Below, piece by piece: positions 55,101 to 57,955 of a DNA stretch of 64,000 nucleotides. Numbering within the stretch: position 1 is the stretch's first letter; each line of letters starts with the position of its first letter. Under the pieces are notes generated by a model, which was not told the origin of the DNA, did not search any database, and saw only the letters and a list, made by a program, of their open reading frames with translations. The DNA lies in the NCBI GenBank assembly GCA_026419785.1, contig JAODTK010002599.1, forward strand, positions 372,001 through 436,000. Direction: 5' to 3'. The position numbers and the translations under genes are program-made. Origin of the DNA: Sclerodactyla briareus. Lineage: Eukaryota; Echinodermata; Holothuroidea; Dendrochirotida; Sclerodactylidae.

Positions 55101-55962
55101 ATGGGTGCCTCCCAGCGCCACCTATTTTCTAGACACAAACCACTTCTTAAGACTTAATATCTAGTTCAAATATTCAACTTACCACATTTTGGACCATGCA
55201 CCCCACCCCCGTCGCCATTGACCTTCTTGAGATTTATACGCAGTCCTTAAAAATTTCAGGGTACCAGTTTTTTTCCAATTTGTAGCTCTGTCTTATGGTA
55301 CTAGGAGGTATCCTTATAACTCGGCCCCTGCAGTGTCACGTCTGCCTTCCTATGCCAATCCTTTAACTAAACAACCTATGGTTTTTTTGCCAATCTTGAT
55401 ACCCAAGTGGCGGGGGGGGGGTTCAGTTGTCAGAACCTCCCCCCCTTCCATTACCCATGTGACCAATAATTTTCAACGCACAACTTATACTGTTCCGTAG
55501 ACTTTTGAGCTGTTTGTTTATTGTAGCAACATATGTCTTATGGCGCTCATAATTGCATTTTATTTGCCAATAGGGGAGGTGAGGCCATAAATGTGGGTGC
55601 ACTTTTCTCGATCCCTCCCCCAGACAAAGCTTTGGTAGGTCCTGGATCCAATATTGCCAGGTTTGTATCCTACATCAGTGCTGCTTGATGACTTTGTTCA
55701 TACGATGGTTGGTGCAAATGCCCTCTTTTCGACCGCCATGATCAGGACGTTTGGCCGAATGAATCCAATGATTTGAGTCGATACAAGTGGGCCCTAAAAT
55801 GTCGCCATTTCCGTCCTTCACAGGGCCTCTTCCGCATCTACCCCGCCCCCGGGGACCTGAAAGCCCCCATCCCAGGAAGCAGTTCACCCGCTGCCCCCCT
55901 CCAAGCCAGTGGAGTGCCTGGTCCGGGTCTACTGCATCAAAGCCATTGACCTTACAGCCCAG
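9988..55962 (+). CDS. DYSF/MYOF: partial ferlin gene (dysferlin/myoferlin class), at least 17 recognised exons
   Basis: Ferlins are large tail-anchored multi-C2 proteins that bind phospholipid, mostly in a Ca2+-dependent way, and act in membrane repair and vesicle or myoblast fusion. The exons here read in family order: WFGL strand, YENQ and GWRW (outer DysF), NVPAGRWG and GWQW (inner DysF), RRKRWVRPR and RRRRFHRKM (DysF C halves), YQMRA/YQARD and KWDQT (C2D), RNMKKFQLSSV and LPKEELY (C2E), the DWWSK spacer, DFCNT, GLFRIYP and ECLVRVY (C2F start). DysF domains mark type-I ferlins and argue against otoferlin. Telling dysferlin from myoferlin is not possible here and may be meaningless in an invertebrate. 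Seventeen exons are read with confidence or good support. Linker exons may be missed. Most exons contain one or more 1-2-nt indels while splice sites stay canonical. Both gene ends lie outside the window. Confidence 0.93.
10128..11188. other. ferlin intron with a dispersed repeat and a G/C hairpin
   Basis: Contains the repeat at 10,240-10,690, which recurs in inverse orientation at 60,930-61,350, and a G-run/C-run inverted repeat at 10,746-10,797. The 216-codon minus-strand frame at 10,698-11,348 runs across this intron and antisense through the next exon, and is taken as a chance frame. Confidence 0.7.
10240..10690 (-). repeat. dispersed repeat, copy 1 (inverse to 60,930-61,350)
   Basis: Read on the minus strand, this segment shares ordered blocks with 60,930-61,350: 'ccgaagtcg(a)aggattaccc', 'atgtt', 'ggccaaaagtgcat', 'atatgcgatgtaatgcttc', 'cattttgttcactc', 'atttcagaagccttg', 'tttctgag', 'gcctgaattt' and 'tttttcgat aaatgcc'. 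No coding capacity is visible in either copy. Confidence 0.7.
11189..11269 (+). CDS. DYSF/MYOF: ferlin exon: outer DysF N half, first part
   Basis: This clean 81-nt exon has phase 0 at both ends, acceptor 'ttattacag' and donor 'gtaatg'. It encodes YENQMSVLGHW, then TSKGLPRPKWSDSSGK. The YENQ start, the hydrophobic strand, 'G.W...GL..PK.SD..GK' and the length match the outer DysFN of dysferlin and myoferlin residue for residue in layout. This is one of the few exons here with no visible indel. Confidence 0.93.
11270..11697. other. short ferlin intron
   Basis: 428 bases, AT-rich, nothing recognised. Confidence 0.7.
11698..11777 (+). CDS. DYSF/MYOF: ferlin exon: outer DysF N half, second part
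   Basis: The acceptor is 'cctcatcacag' and the donor 'gtgggc'. The reading is VKLPKEKFKLPTGWRW, then DSEWFIAPAI and a split Ser codon (AG|C). The 'KLP....LP.GW.W...W' core is the signature of DysFN domains, whose aromatic and Arg residues stack. The exon is clean and joins in frame to the 13,276 exon. Confidence 0.93.
11778..13275. other. ferlin intron carrying a LINE relic
   Basis: Holds the sense-oriented reverse-transcriptase fragment at 11,840-12,490. Downstream, a minus-strand frame at 12,590-12,712 (VPELRNVFDALHVQPAIYTK and on) looks somewhat protein-like but is not assigned. Confidence 0.6.
11840..12490 (+). mobile_element. non-LTR retrotransposon (LINE) reverse-transcriptase relic
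   Basis: Ordered reverse-transcriptase blocks are spread over three frames: RFWRVLELHGVP, then the YSG.ESAVR equivalent ('gttctggaagtgagagtgct', then 'gtgag'), then KGVRRGGTLAPTLLNTC followed by CIDWIM. Later come SVPVYANVEVTSN and LPVLLYSSEAWR. These correspond to the block around 'GVRQGC.LAPTLFN', the post-palm 'VEVT' region and the thumb 'LPVLLYG.E.W' block typical of invertebrate LINEs. The FADD catalytic block is not readable, and neither endonuclease nor 3' tail is seen. Frameshifts and truncation make it inactive. The clade is uncertain (CR1/L2/RTE-like). Confidence 0.85.
13276..13397 (+). CDS. DYSF/MYOF: ferlin exon: inner DysF N half, first part
   Basis: The acceptor is 'ttctcgtacag'. 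The reading is (S)ATFDADAGQSR; then, after a slip, a frame equivalent to FLEDIY; then QESRNVPAGRWGTADPPFT. It matches the ferlin segment 'DAGH..F...V(Y/F)(E/Q)N..R.PGG.W' that opens the inner DysF domain. The 3' boundary is uncertain: no good GT donor is seen after PPFT, and the sequence runs into a C-rich tract. I end it near 13,397, but the true end could be 10-20 bases earlier. Confidence 0.85.
13398..14392. other. ferlin intron with C-rich tract and 24-bp repeats
   Basis: A C-rich tract occupies about 13,405-13,460 and includes a run of 14 or so C. Three to four copies of 'gccctccaggagggtagggt'-type units lie at 13,641-13,720. Nothing coding is recognised. Confidence 0.65.
13641..13720. 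repeat. ~24-bp tandem repeat, about 3 copies
   Basis: Units read 'gccctccaggagggtagggt' plus 'ctca', with 'tccccc' and 'ccatg' variants. Each unit contains a small inverted repeat (CCCTCC/GGAGGG). Confidence 0.75.
14393..14494 (+). CDS. DYSF/MYOF: ferlin exon: inner DysF N half, second part
   Basis: 102 nt with acceptor 'gttgttccag' and donor 'gtagcc'. Three frames contribute: KGPVEVSDAKEH, then LP and GWQWAT, then DINS joined to VDRK. This follows the family order '..P.GW.W......D.NRAVD.KGWEYG'. A single missing G before 'cccgtggatcggaag' would restore AVDRK, ending in phase 0 exactly where the GWEYG segment should begin in the next exon. At least two indels are implied. Confidence 0.82.
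14495..15867. other. ferlin intron with a dispersed repeat
   Basis: A 100-codon open frame at 14,862-15,164 and its 3' flank (about 15,060-15,310) belong to a repeat that recurs at 57,240-57,650. No splice-supported exon is seen otherwise. Confidence 0.6.
15060..15310 (+). repeat. dispersed repeat pair, copy 1
   Basis: Shares with 57,240-57,650: 'aaaaaaagc(a)gg..cggccgtaac', 'tttcgccacaggac.tattc', 'caa.ggatcactat', 'ggctggaaa.gagga.atga', then 'aaggctgaatgaact'. Ends are undefined. Upstream open frames in the two copies (14,862-15,164 and 57,100-57,336) are not recognisably homologous to a known protein. Confidence 0.65.
15868..16027 (+). CDS. DYSF/MYOF: ferlin exon: inner DysF C half
   Basis: The donor is strong ('cactgag|gtaaag'). 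The diagnostic stretch, 15,934-16,005, reads HLGWPSKRTSHLCRRKRWVR then PRS. It matches the '(H)RRRRWVR.R' end of inner DysF, where the Arg/Trp residues stack against the N half. The 5' part (the GWEYG segment) is not readable in any single frame. I place the acceptor at 'ctatgtttttag' (15,866-15,867) only tentatively. Confidence 0.75.
16028..16366. other. short ferlin intron
   Basis: 339 bases, nothing recognised. It ends in a good pyrimidine tract (tttttttgttttcctttaag). Confidence 0.7.
16367..16528 (+). CDS. DYSF/MYOF: ferlin exon: outer DysF C half
   Basis: 162 nt, acceptor 'ttttcctttaag', donor 'gtgagt'. It begins KEDEELKSEG, where 'gggtgcagtagcccctctc' would read GWEYAPL with one or two bases restored. 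It continues HATERKMDLVRRRRFHRKM, then VAESPNAAAVFDFGA. This is the closing outer DysFC motif 'GWEYA......F.......RRRRW.RKM' followed by the 'AA.F.(L/F)(E/G)GA' linker of ferlins. His stands where the vertebrate proteins usually have Trp (RRRRFHRKM versus RRRRWRRKM), and the preceding residue is Phe. Confidence 0.9.
16529..17233. other. ferlin intron
   Basis: 705 bases. A G-rich run lies near 16,670. Otherwise nothing recognised. Confidence 0.65.
17234..17347 (+). CDS. DYSF/MYOF: ferlin exon: basic linker between DysF and C2D
   Basis: 114 nt, acceptor 'tttctgcag', donor 'gtgagt'. The most plausible frame reads VMTAAEEEKRRRKK, then IEKKDKDEAPKASLATRG. A charged Lys/Glu helix of this type links the DysF and C2D domains in many invertebrate ferlins. 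The end (SSNPHA) would lead into the KEQYQMR start of C2D only after a one-base correction, because its phase and the next exon's phase disagree. Confidence 0.72.
17348..18252. other. ferlin intron
   Basis: 905 bases, AT-rich, nothing recognised. Confidence 0.65.
18253..18326 (+). CDS. DYSF/MYOF: ferlin exon: C2D, strand 1 to Ca2+ loop 1
   Basis: Acceptor 'ctcacatacag', donor 'gtaacg'. KEQYQMRAC in the first frame is followed by YQARDIIASDSEAS in the next. Ferlin C2D starts '(Y)(H/Q)(L/M)R.Y.YQAR(D/N)L.A.D....SDPY'. Two bases are missing between 'agggcctg' and 'tctatcaggcc', and the exon end ('gaagcgtcctaag') is scrambled where '..GLS' is expected. The Asp of ASDS and the following DP(Y) of the next exon are candidate Ca2+ ligands of loop 1. 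Confidence 0.88.
18327..21502. other. 3.2-kb ferlin intron with repeats
   Basis: Contains dispersed-repeat copy 2 (18,660-19,460), G-rich runs near 20,350-20,400 and a pair of 'tacaattgta' palindromes near 21,219-21,243. No exon is recognised. Confidence 0.6.
18660..19460. repeat. dispersed intron-type repeat, copy 2
   Basis: Counterpart of 3,800-4,520, with blocks in the same order: 'gggttgggtacactatctga', 'ttatattttgggcacaaacg', 'gaggtaattagcctatttt', 'gatttgcataattta', 'ggtcatcaacat', 'ttgcataattatgcaaaac', 'catgaaacctggtcgg'. Within the copy the 'gcataatt..gcaaa' and 'catgaaac' phrases recur about every 100-120 bases, suggesting an internal tandem structure. Confidence 0.55.
21503..21682 (+). 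CDS. DYSF/MYOF: ferlin exon: C2D core
   Basis: 180 nt, acceptor 'ttttccatag', donor 'gtaagt'. Readable pieces in order are (D)PYAYISFMNRSART, QQTIKLDPSAKWDQT, IFDDLEIPGGPEIIQANP and EEVIEVFDFDTF. The family pattern is 'DP(Y/F)A..SF...(S)..T..(I)..(T)L.PTWDQT(L/I)IFDE.EI.G....(A/Q)..P..V..E.FD.D'. 'FDFDTF' supplies the Asp-x-Asp of Ca2+ loop 3. At least three indels are needed: near 21,553, at 'gaccgatcttt', and at 'gcagaggagg'. Confidence 0.92.
21683..22074. other. short ferlin intron ending in an ATATCACTT array
   Basis: 392 bases. The last 170 are largely a short tandem repeat that runs up to the splice acceptor. Confidence 0.7.
21905..22062. repeat. short tandem array, ~17-20-bp 'aatatcacttt' unit
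   Basis: About eight diverging units: 'gcaatatcactttgcatt', 'atcacttagcaatatcac', 'tttgtaatatcactttg', 'ttaatatcacttcatg', and so on to 'agatcactttccctctg'. The last unit grades into the pyrimidine tract of the next exon's acceptor. Confidence 0.75.
22075..22226 (+). CDS. DYSF/MYOF: ferlin exon: end of C2D
   Basis: Acceptor 'ccctctgccag', donor 'gtgagt'. It reads GSNEFLGRTIATPIVKLDGS then DRGVSPAFWDAK. After a one-base slip it continues VVNGQACWRLLASFELFLV. This is the 'G.DEFLGR....P.V.L......P...W.PV..G..A.G.LL..FEL' end of ferlin C2D. Note Asn in GSNEF, where an acidic Ca2+ ligand (Asp) is usual. The phase-0 start joins DTF|GSNEF exactly. Confidence 0.93.
22227..24284. other. 2.1-kb ferlin intron
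   Basis: Nothing coding recognised. Two similar phrases, 'tccaaagtggccgccgg' and 'ttcaagctggccgccctc' (22,560-22,690), suggest a diverged internal repeat. 'ttgcattcggccac' is repeated at 23,708 and 23,725. Confidence 0.6.
24285..24380 (+). CDS. DYSF/MYOF: ferlin exon: linker and start of C2E
   Basis: 96 nt, acceptor 'cttgtttcgtcag', donor 'gtaggc'. One uninterrupted frame reads (G)EQSTYLMPPQRGDLFIVP, then NGIRPVLQRTGVR. It matches the '(L)P.LPPQR...(L/I)(Y/F).VP..IRPV.Q.T..E' segment that precedes the first strand of C2E. The exon opens with GTGAGC directly after the acceptor AG, so the junction also spells a donor consensus (see findings). Confidence 0.92.
24381..25430. other. ferlin intron
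   Basis: 1,050 bases. A G12-class run lies at 25,007-25,018 and a short (AAT)n at 25,207-25,222. No exon is recognised. Confidence 0.65.
25431..25597 (+). CDS. DYSF/MYOF: ferlin exon: C2E strands 1-3
   Basis: Acceptor 'ccccttcttccag', donor 'gtgagt'. It reads ILL, then RNMKKFQLSSVTSPGIEFEV, then SKVIKE, then KKNPNFSAVRYLMEV across frames. The ferlin pattern is 'EIL.WG.RNMK.(F/Y)Q...(I/V).SP...(V/F)E.GG......VI.N..K.PNF......MEV'. 'gtaggggaggaagatcatcc' inside the exon looks like a donor but is coding (VGGEII after correction). The indels at the start ('cttggggtggtacg') and at 'ggaaacaccaag' are in or near homopolymers. Confidence 0.93.
25598..27838. other. 2.2-kb ferlin intron, mostly satellite
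   Basis: More than half is the ~100-bp tandem array. The rest (27,130-27,838) is AT-rich with nothing recognised. Confidence 0.7.
25745..27130. repeat. ~100-bp satellite built of ~33-bp subunits
   Basis: The landmark 'agttaagctggaatagtaca' occurs at about 26,041, 26,139, 26,239, 26,341, 26,447 and 26,547, so the unit is ~100 bp. Each unit has three related ~33-bp parts of the form 'aattgaactggaatgctata' plus 'gtgactcaatcaca'. The array is tight between 25,990 and 26,760 and decays to 27,130. Confidence 0.9.
27839..28003 (+). CDS. DYSF/MYOF: ferlin exon: end of C2E
   Basis: 165 nt, acceptor 'ttcaattaccag', donor 'gtaaat', open in phase 0 throughout. It reads DLPKEELYTPPMQLK, then a garbled middle, then IVGTSIIKNLTPYRCEPAPV. 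The family reads 'LP.EELY.PP...KV.D.R.FGR.P.VG...I..L....C(D/E)P'. The middle 'tccgggacccacaggccttg' carries compensating indels: restored, it would read V-R-D-H-R-x-F-G-R. The exon therefore looks open but has a locally wrong protein. A Pro-rich tail (AGAVPPPSNQ) starts the C2E-C2F linker. Confidence 0.92.
28900..29130. repeat. degenerate 'gtgggtcat/atgac' repeat
   Basis: Irregular recurrence of 'tgac', 'gtcat' and 'acacaccac' phrases about every 30-40 bases. Similar phrasing is found at 53,090-53,600. Unit and ends are unclear. Confidence 0.35.
30195..30511. mobile_element. MITE-like inverted-repeat element, copy 2 (317 bp)
   Basis: The left end is TACCGTATTCATTCTAATAG; the right end, reverse-complemented, is TGCCGTATTCATTCTAATGA. 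The inverted repeats therefore agree over about 20 bases with few differences. It has the same ends and nearly the same length as the element at 49,755 (315 bp). There is no coding capacity, so it is non-autonomous. No target-site duplication could be read. Confidence 0.75.
32540..32738. mobile_element. 199-bp element with perfect 17-bp terminal inverted repeats
   Basis: The left end ATCGTCTTGTCCAAATT (32,540-32,556) is the exact reverse complement of 32,722-32,738. The short length, absence of an open frame and perfect ends suggest a young non-autonomous DNA transposon, or a folded regulatory RNA segment. I did not find another copy in this window. Confidence 0.55.
32773..32997 (+). CDS. candidate 75-codon cysteine-bearing exon inside the large intron
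   Basis: The acceptor 'ttttttgtttag' and donor 'ctgaag|gtgagt' both fit consensus. Between them 225 nt are open in phase 0, and the frame stays open past the donor to 33,099. The product starts TDKNIQLQKRLKQYSSQCK, has a central FSLTITLKDASGDG and then CSSTLSVSECFRKAWHCLED, SACN. Cys at residues 18, 44, 53, 60 and 66 give a C-x6-C-x5-C spacing, also seen in GDNF-receptor/GAS1 domains. That likeness is spacing only and is weak. It does not resemble any ferlin segment. It could be a ferlin cassette exon, an exon of a nested gene, or exonised repeat sequence, because a 199-bp inverted-repeat element ends 35 bases upstream. Confidence 0.35.
36138..36182 (+). CDS. candidate 45-nt acidic mini-exon
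   Basis: The acceptor is good ('acttttccgtttcag'); the donor 'gtttgt' is weak. With a two-base split codon first, it reads SVDPEELQSALENL. The acidic helix-like composition would suit the C2E-C2F linker. Its trailing base plus the first two bases of the 40,801 segment make a Gly codon, so the two candidates are phase-compatible with each other. The join to the phase-0 end at 28,003 is not. Confidence 0.25.
37075..37380. repeat. degenerate G-rich tandem repeat
   Basis: Irregular units of 'gtagaatgggta', 'gggagatgta', 'tgtggaggctgcaa' and G-runs (37,140 onwards). The unit is about 35-45 bases and poorly conserved. Confidence 0.5.
40801..40905 (+). CDS. candidate 105-nt linker exon
   Basis: The segment after 'gctgtgccccatttag' reads GGSGGTLSSEELASATALLG, then ESVNLLQDKSKRTQ, up to a weak donor 'gtcagg'. 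The Ser/Glu/Leu composition looks like a helix-forming linker. Against it: a diverged copy of its start, including the acceptor ('gtgccccatctaggtggtggc'), lies 220 bases upstream at 40,580-40,625 and is not open, so a local duplication could have produced the likeness. Confidence 0.22.
41223..41247. repeat. (CA)n microsatellite
   Basis: An uninterrupted CA dinucleotide run of about 12 units. Confidence 0.9.
42025..43450. repeat. local duplication block
   Basis: Phrases recur in order at ~42,027 and ~42,756 ('gcacctaattactgcatgat' type), at ~42,430 and ~42,790 ('caccatattc', 'tactgtgatt', 'ccatgtctgtc', 'cataccaaaaacc'), and at ~42,625 and ~43,200 ('gccacatggt', 'tgtcatgattcactaactgc', 'tcacatcca'). 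'aaaactgcaagctgtgattg' occurs at 43,000 and 43,330. Two to three diverged copies of a ~600-700-base unit are implied. Confidence 0.6.
43660..44330. repeat. AGGTCA-type dispersed repeat remnants
   Basis: 'ggtcatctggggtcaaaggc', 'aggtcaaaggtcgactaggg' and, at 44,218-44,290, 'ccagaatggttggtctgatc' belong to the family of monomer A of the 5,795-7,310 satellite. They are diverged and not in tandem. Confidence 0.5.
46380..46600. repeat. single diverged copy of the 5.8-7.3-kb satellite family
   Basis: 'catgatgagtactgaacgct' and 'gtcaattttgggcaaaaaga', then 'catgcctggcggatcaagtt', mirror the monomer B/A phrases of the upstream array. Confidence 0.5.
47257..47449 (+). CDS. DYSF/MYOF: ferlin exon: acidic/Pro-rich C2E-C2F linker
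   Basis: The donor 'aag|gtatgt' is strong. The 3' part reads GDHIIPMPEEEAQQLEG, then KKVQDDRKVK in phase 0, matching the '(D)..I......(P)L.P..EEE' linker of dysferlin/myoferlin in position and style. The 5' part in the neighbouring frame reads NGAAKPPEWPRRSDPPSG, SGGELTEQPGG. One base in the G-rich 'ggccggggagggggacc' must be lost or gained between the two. The start is uncertain: I use 'cccttgcatgag' at 47,255-47,256; 'ggcgcag' at 47,294 is an alternative. Confidence 0.7.
47450..49022. other. ferlin intron
   Basis: 1.6 kb. A C-rich run lies at 47,905-47,930. Nothing else is recognised. Confidence 0.6.
49023..49037 (+). CDS. DYSF/MYOF: candidate 15-nt ferlin microexon (ESSEE)
   Basis: 'aattttttcgtgtactag' is followed by GAAAGCTCAGAGGAA and then the perfect donor 'gtaagtatt'. 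The five codons read ESSEE in phase 0. The upstream linker exon ends in phase 0 (DDRKVK) and the downstream exon starts in phase 0 (DVESE), so inclusion preserves the frame and extends the acidic linker. Acidic microexons regulated by tissue are typical of linkers in membrane-traffic proteins. Inclusion itself is inferred. Confidence 0.55.
49755..50069. mobile_element. MITE-like inverted-repeat element, copy 3 (315 bp)
   Basis: The left end is TACTGTATTCATTCTAATAG and continues 'aagcatgccctgataatgaa'. The right end, reverse-complemented, begins TACTGTATCTCTTCCAACAG and continues 'gagcatactgcgcgaa'. It shares ends and length with copy 2 at 30,195. A C-rich microsatellite starts six bases past its right end. 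Confidence 0.7.
50075..50106. repeat. C-rich low-complexity tract
   Basis: Runs of C interrupted by single A ('ccccccccacccccccccc'). Confidence 0.85.
53899..53921. repeat. T23 homopolymer
   Basis: An uninterrupted run of 23 T. If this were read as a reverse-strand poly-A tail it could mark a retroposed insertion, but no element body is recognised beside it. Confidence 0.9.
54157..54260 (+). CDS. DYSF/MYOF: ferlin exon: conserved DWWSK spacer
   Basis: Acceptor 'tcattctgcag', donor 'gtaagc'. It opens DVESER in phase 0. The bases 'gattgatggtggtccaaata' then read I-D-W-W-S-K-Y once one T is restored, followed by a Y-A-S, GDYLE-type stretch. Dysferlin and myoferlin have 'DWWSK(F/Y)(F/Y)AS.GE..K.G.Y(L/I).K' exactly here. 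As it stands, the uncorrected frame runs LMVVQILASKRRNQ, so the motif is hidden. At least three indels are inferred. Confidence 0.85.
54261..54792. other. short ferlin intron
   Basis: 532 bases, nothing recognised. Confidence 0.7.
54793..54880 (+). CDS. DYSF/MYOF: ferlin exon: spacer before C2F
   Basis: Acceptor 'tatttgtag', donor 'gtgacg'. Pieces in order over three frames are V-YDN, LEKVGEFDYL, DFCNT and ELQRWKQ. The family reads 'K(V/I)Y(D/N).(E/Q)LE.V.EF.GL.DF..TF.LYRGK'. Extra or missing bases lie at 'gtggtatgac', 'acctgccctgg', 'aaggacttc' and 'ccttgagctg'. Confidence 0.85.
54881..55823. other. ferlin intron
   Basis: 943 bases. A short coding piece equivalent to the '..EDPS.VGEFKG' stretch is expected between the flanking exons, but I could not locate it. 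A G9 run lies at 55,412. Nothing else is recognised. Confidence 0.55.
55824..55962 (+). CDS. DYSF/MYOF: ferlin exon: start of C2F
   Basis: Acceptor 'ttccgtccttcacag', donor 'gtatgc'. GLFRIYPAPGDLKAPIP in one frame is followed, after a slip, by LPPSKPVECLVRVYCIKAID and LTAQ. The family reads 'G.FKIYPLP.DP..P.PPRQF..LP.....ECLVRIY(I)VR...L.(P/A)(Q/K)', the entry into the C2F beta-sandwich. The next exon should begin with '(D).NG..DPYIKI', which is not in the window. Confidence 0.93.
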
Positions 55963-56696
55963 GTATGCAAACGGCAAGGTCATTATTCGTCAGTTTGCTC
56001 GAAGGCAATCTGCAGGCTTGGATACTACAGGAGGTGGAGAATGGAAAAACCTATCTATAGGTCCAAACCCCATTTTGATAGGATGTTCCTATGAGGAGTT
56101 AATGGCCTCCAAAGTTAGGTCCATTATGCTGAGAATTTGGGGAGAATCCCTATTGCCACAAGACCGCATGACCTCACACTGGACAACATCGGAAATTATG
56201 TTATGTACTTGATTTTTGTCCCTTTTGTTGGATAGGTCAACATTTAGCAGAGGTTTTTGGTTGTCTTTCTCTACCAAGTGTAACCATCAACACCTACCAA
56301 CCCACATCAGCAATCCTTCCCAATAACTAAATGCTTCTCGAAATGAATTGATGTTATGAATTTCAATGGAAACGAAGAATGTTTGGCAGGGTTGGTGCAA
56401 GTATGCAATTTATTTTGCCATGATGGGATGCATTTTCGTCTTGCTAATCCACATGCCTTCACAATACACAAAACTTCAAATACTCTAACTCTTGTAACGG
56501 GAAGTCACTATGAACTTCCGGTTTTGGCCTGACGCATTCAGTTTTGTAATCGCAGCTATTGATTAGCCCTTGTATAAAACATCCTGCAGTTGTCTTTTAA
56601 CATGCTTTCCAAGCATCTCCACCAACTCGCGGGAGCTATGGTGCCTCCTCGTATAACCACAGTTTCCGAATGTAATTTGGGCAGTAAGTGTTGTGT

Positions 56697-56835
56697 CCGA
56701 CACCGTCACTCGACACCAACACCAACACCGACACGGTACTCTCGCCACCGACCCGGTATCGGAAATAGGACATAACACCAACCCAGAATGGTCTCTGACA
56801 CCGACACAACACCCGGAATATCACCAACACCGGAA
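56697..56835. repeat. 'acaccg/acacca' hexamer-type array 1
   Basis: 'cgacaccaacaccaacaccg' and 'gacaccgacacaacacccgg' with interruptions. Same motif as 63,320-63,460. Confidence 0.75.
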
Positions 56836-57239
56836 AACAGGTTTTAGGAATCAAGCACCTTCTAAACACACAGAGCGTTTAGTCTATTGTTTATTTGGTT
56901 AACATGTTTAGAATATGGGAAATGCATATGGGCAAAATAACACACATACCTTTACCACGCTTGGACATTACTCAAAGTTGACCATCAATACAAGTCCCAT
57001 ATCAGGTTATATGCACCCTAGGAGCCTGAGCTAACCCTCAGTTACTGCCGATTAGTTCTGAACCCTTCCCTTACCCTTACGTCCAGCCCCGCGTTGTGAT
57101 TGCGGAAAGCCTATTCAAAAGGTACTATGAAGGATGAACCCGACAGAGCCTTTTTCCTAGGAAGAGTTCAAAGTGTAGAATTAATCTCCCTAAGTGATAC
57201 TCAAAGCTACATTCAACCTTGCATATTCCAGGAAATAAG

Positions 57240-57516
57240 CATTGAAATTTATATGAAAATATTGCCATCGTCGATACGCATACACAAGAAAGACTTCAGT
57301 CAAATTTTAGACACGCTTGGAATAATCCTATCGTGAGAAAATGGGGATTCACAGTTCACGGATCTAAAAAAAGCCTGCGGCCGTAACTATCAATTTCGCC
57401 ACAGGGACTTATTCAACGAAATTAAGGTTTGACCTAACATATATCGTTTCGACGGATTCATCTTTTCAATTGTAAGTGTTTATATCAAGTCAAACAATAG
57501 ATTACTACAGTAGGGT

Positions 57517-57589
<73 letters not shown>

Positions 57590-57650
57590 GGCTGGAAAGG
57601 AGGACATGAAATAAAGGCTGAATGAACTTCAAGCAATTCCGAATATGAGT
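57240..57650 (+). repeat. dispersed repeat pair, copy 2, interrupted by T68
   Basis: It matches 15,060-15,310 in order: 'ggccgtaact', 'tttcgccacagggac', 'tcaaacaatagattactac', 'atgggctggaaaggaggaca' and 'aaggctgaatgaact'. Where copy 1 has 'gtatttgtagcttg', this copy carries an uninterrupted run of 68 T (57,519-57,586). Confidence 0.65.
57519..57586. repeat. T68 homopolymer
   Basis: 68 consecutive T, by far the longest homopolymer in the window. It forces a poly-Lys open frame on the minus strand that is not a gene. Confidence 0.95.
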
Positions 57651-57915
57651 TGTGCTCCGACAGCCCTGTGGTTTTACTGCCAGTCTCAAACACATTTTTT
57701 GTTATTGATTTTAAAATATTGGTTCTGACTTTGGCAATATACAATTGTATCTGTTATAACTGAAAATGTGTTGTAAATTACAAGTTGGAGCAACACTGAC
57801 TGCAGTTGCTTTTATAACTGTCATAACGAATAGAAAGACTATAATATGACAACCACCAGGGGTCGATCCTGGGGGGGGAGGGGGAAAGGGGGACACGCTC
57901 CCCCCAAACTTTTCG

Positions 57916-57955
57916 AAGTGGGGGGGGGACATCAACAAATGTCCCCCCCCACTTT
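57916..57955. repeat. perfect-stem G/C hairpin
   Basis: AAGT-G9-ACAT, loop CAACAA, then ATGT-C8-ACTT: a 16-bp stem with one bulged G. Flanking G- and C-runs at 57,870-57,906 could form a second, outer pairing. A similar but looser structure lies at 10,746-10,797. Confidence 0.7.

Noticed and set aside
57505-57744. minus-strand frame ending in poly-Lys
   Set aside because: The Lys run is the translation of the T68 homopolymer on the other strand.
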